From positions 1-6,006 of the forward strand of contig DAOVMP010000038.1 of the NCBI GenBank assembly GCA_030630695.1: DNA of 6,006 bases, read 5' to 3'. This document shows positions 5,017 to 6,006 of the stretch, in pieces. The position numbers and the translations under genes are program-made. Each line of letters starts with the position of its first letter. Position 1 is the first letter of the stretch. The DNA comes from Candidatus Woesearchaeota archaeon. GTDB taxonomy: Archaea; Nanobdellota; Nanobdellia; Woesearchaeales; ARS49. A model generated the notes under the pieces. That model saw nothing but the letters and a program-made list of their open reading frames with translations. It did not search any database and was not told the origin of the DNA.

Positions 5017-5948
5017 AACTTTGTCGAGAAACAAAGTTTCTCGAGCATGCTCAGAAACTTTTCAGATCAAAAAAAGGATCGATTTCTGGAAAAGGTATAC
5101 AAATTGGAGAAAAGTTTCAGACATTCTTAAAAGGTTTGCTAATGGGTGGAGCAGACATAATTCCCGGCGTATCTGGCGGAACAATGGCTCTGATTACAGG
5201 AATTTATCAACGACTTATACATGGAATTAAAGGATTAACTGATTTTATCAAACCTTTATCTCGCTTTAAACTTAAAGAAAGTATTTTATCAATTAAAAAA
5301 ATCGATTTTGCTCTATTTATTCCATTAGGAATTGGTATTTTACTTGCATTTGGAATAGGTTCACTTATTATTCCACATTTATTAGATAATTACACTGCTT
5401 TTATTTATGCATTCTTTTTTGGCTTGATTTTAGCTTCTGTAAAACTAGTTTATAATCGAATAGAGAAATCAAATTATTTAGAAAAATCATTTGGATTGAT
5501 TGGATTTATTATTGCTTTTTTAATTGTTGGACTAACTGCACTTTCGACTTCACCATCATATTGGTTTATATTTATTTGCGGAGCGATTGCTATCACAGCA
5601 ATGCTTCTTCCTGGAGTTTCAGGATCGTTTATGTTACTAATGTTAGGACAGTATAAATTCATGTTAGAAGCGCTACGAGGGTTAAAACTCGGTTATATTT
5701 TCTCTTTTCTTGTTGGAGCGATAATTAGTTTAGTTATATCTTCACGGGTTTTAGCTTATTTACTTCGAAAACATCATTCTAAGACAATGTGGTTCTTAGT
5801 GGGCTTGATGATAGGCGCTCTACGATTACCTTTTGAGAAAGTTGTATATTCTGGAATGGAATGGAGCTTTTCTTCGGGGTTTTTAGTAGCTTTGTTCTTG
5901 ATTATTGGGATGGTTCTTGTATGGATTGTTGGGAAGTGGGAGAAATGA
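4995..5948 (+). CDS. DUF368 family membrane protein, probable polyprenyl-phosphate transporter
   Basis: This 317-residue protein is polytopic from about residue 46 onward. The family signature is duplicated: FLKGLLMGGADIIPGVSGG (44-62) and AMLLPGVSGSFMLLMLGQY (202-220). These two PGVSG elements probably form re-entrant segments in two homologous halves. Hydrophobic helices are visible at about 107-127, 134-150, 168-183, 189-205, 235-256, 266-276 and 294-312. Bacterial DUF368 members (PopT) have been implicated in returning undecaprenyl phosphate across the membrane. In an archaeon the likely equivalent is a dolichyl- or polyprenyl-phosphate carrier for glycosylation; that is inference. The ATG at 4995 has a GGTGA site and overlaps cca by 22 bases. 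It gives about 43 residues before the conserved domain, whereas family members normally begin close to the FLKG segment. That extension is basic, low in hydrophobicity and coincides with nested palindromes. No in-frame ATG, GTG or other well-supported start fits between 4995 and the conserved domain. Confidence 0.85.
   Translation: MFFGKSLKLCRETKFLEHAQKLFRSKKGSISGKGIQIGEKFQTFLKGLLMGGADIIPGVSGGTMALITGIYQRLIHGIKGLTDFIKPLSRFKLKESILSIKKIDFALFIPLGIGILLAFGIGSLIIPHLLDNYTAFIYAFFFGLILASVKLVYNRIEKSNYLEKSFGLIGFIIAFLIVGLTALSTSPSYWFIFICGAIAITAMLLPGVSGSFMLLMLGQYKFMLEALRGLKLGYIFSFLVGAIISLVISSRVLAYLLRKHHSKTMWFLVGLMIGALRLPFEKVVYSGMEWSFSSGFLVALFLIIGMVLVWIVGKWEK
5008..5022 (+). repeat. Palindrome AAAGTTT/AAACTTT over the cca stop codon
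   Basis: Seven-base arms (5008-5014 and 5016-5022) flank a single central G. The cca stop codon (5014-5016) lies at the centre. It is the first of several overlapping inverted repeats in this stretch. Confidence 0.8.
5015..5040 (+). repeat. Inverted repeat A (10-base perfect arms, 6-base loop)
   Basis: GAAACTTTGT (5015-5024) pairs perfectly with ACAAAGTTTC (5031-5040) around a six-base loop. In RNA it would form a hairpin starting at the cca stop codon and lying within codons 7-16 of the DUF368 gene. It cannot coexist with repeats B or C. Confidence 0.85.
5024..5044 (+). repeat. Inverted repeat B (9-base perfect arms, 3-base loop)
   Basis: TCGAGAAAC (5024-5032) pairs with GTTTCTCGA (5036-5044) around AAA. 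It uses the 3' arm and loop of repeat A, so A and B are mutually exclusive folds, as in attenuator-like or switch-like RNA. Confidence 0.85.
5033..5061 (+). repeat. Long near-perfect palindrome C (14 pairs, one bulged base)
   Basis: Positions 5033-5047 are complementary to 5048-5061 with one unpaired C at 5042, centred on the perfect ten-base palindrome GAGCATGCTC (5043-5052). There is no loop, so it would be a cruciform or protein-binding palindrome in DNA, or a hairpin with a few opened central pairs in RNA. A further exact ten-base inverted copy of 5054-5063 lies at 5109-5118. Confidence 0.8.
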
Positions 5949-5966
5949 CTTTTTTACATAAGAAAA

Positions 5967-5970
5967 GGAG
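5967..5970 (+). promoter_or_regulatory. Shine-Dalgarno site of the right-edge gene
   Basis: AAAAGGAG, with core GGAG here, is eight bases upstream of the ATG at 5979 and is a good archaeal ribosome binding site. A run of six T at 5950-5955 just after the DUF368 stop could weakly terminate the upstream transcript, but the short 30-base gap suggests continued read-through. Confidence 0.55.
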
Positions 5971-5978
5971 CAAAATAC

Positions 5979-6006
5979 ATGGATTTGGAATATTTACTCA
6001 AAAAGA
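5979..6006 (+). CDS. Start of an unidentified gene, truncated by the window edge
   Basis: Nine complete codons (MDLEYLLKK) follow an ATG with a good GGAG site. This is too short to identify. It follows the DUF368 stop by 30 bases on the same strand and may belong to the cca-DUF368 operon. Confidence 0.55.

Noticed and set aside
5069..5075. Run of seven A as a programmed slippage site in the DUF368 gene
   Set aside because: The frame is open and consistent through to the conserved domain without any shift, so slippage is not needed to explain the sequence.
5021..5230. A 69-codon plus-strand frame overlapping the DUF368 start in another frame
   Set aside because: It is a frame-shifted shadow rich in Arg/Trp/Asn. 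The DUF368 frame carries the conserved motifs.
1..6006. CRISPR array, tRNA/rRNA genes or transposase
   Set aside because: No regularly spaced direct repeats, no tRNA-like T-arm motif with matching stems, and no transposase-like protein were seen on either strand.

Overview
The window is AT-rich (roughly one third G+C by eye) and almost certainly archaeal. The clearest evidence is a class I (archaeal-type) CCA-adding enzyme. In addition, several genes are preceded by TATA boxes 24-30 bases upstream of the start codon, and internal or leadered genes carry GGTGA/GGAG-type ribosome binding sites. The compact proteins and gene content fit a small-genome lineage such as the DPANN group (Woesearchaeota/Pacearchaeota-like); that placement is inference from general appearance only.

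Layout, left to right: (1) the 5' part of an endonuclease IV gene (nfo) on the minus strand, running off the left edge; (2) a divergent HAD phosphatase gene on the plus strand; (3) a two-gene operon of a PHP metal-dependent phosphoesterase and a small P-loop kinase, sharing a 4-base ATGA overlap; (4) a convergent minus-strand CPA-type cation:proton antiporter; (5) divergent from it, cca (tRNA nucleotidyltransferase), which overlaps by 22 bases a DUF368 membrane protein; (6) the first codons of another plus-strand gene with a good ribosome binding site, running off the right edge. No gene-free stretch exceeds about 120 bases, and I see no tRNA, rRNA, CRISPR array or insertion sequence.

Together this looks like ordinary chromosomal housekeeping: DNA base repair (Nfo), tRNA 3'-end maturation (Cca), phosphate-ester metabolism (HAD, PHP, kinase), ion homeostasis (antiporter) and probable lipid-phosphate carrier transport (DUF368). 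The nfo, HAD, PHP and cca promoters sit where their transcripts should begin at or within a few bases of the start codon (leaderless). The antiporter has a short leader with a Shine-Dalgarno site, and the operon-internal genes rely on Shine-Dalgarno sites inside the preceding gene.

The two most unusual points are these. First, a dense cluster of nested, mutually exclusive palindromes (5008-5118) sits on the cca stop codon and inside an atypical 44-residue N-terminal extension of the DUF368 protein. Second, the antiporter lacks both aspartates that are normally essential in CPA1 exchangers (Thr-Asp-Pro is Thr-Ser-Pro, and Asn-Asp is Asn-Thr).
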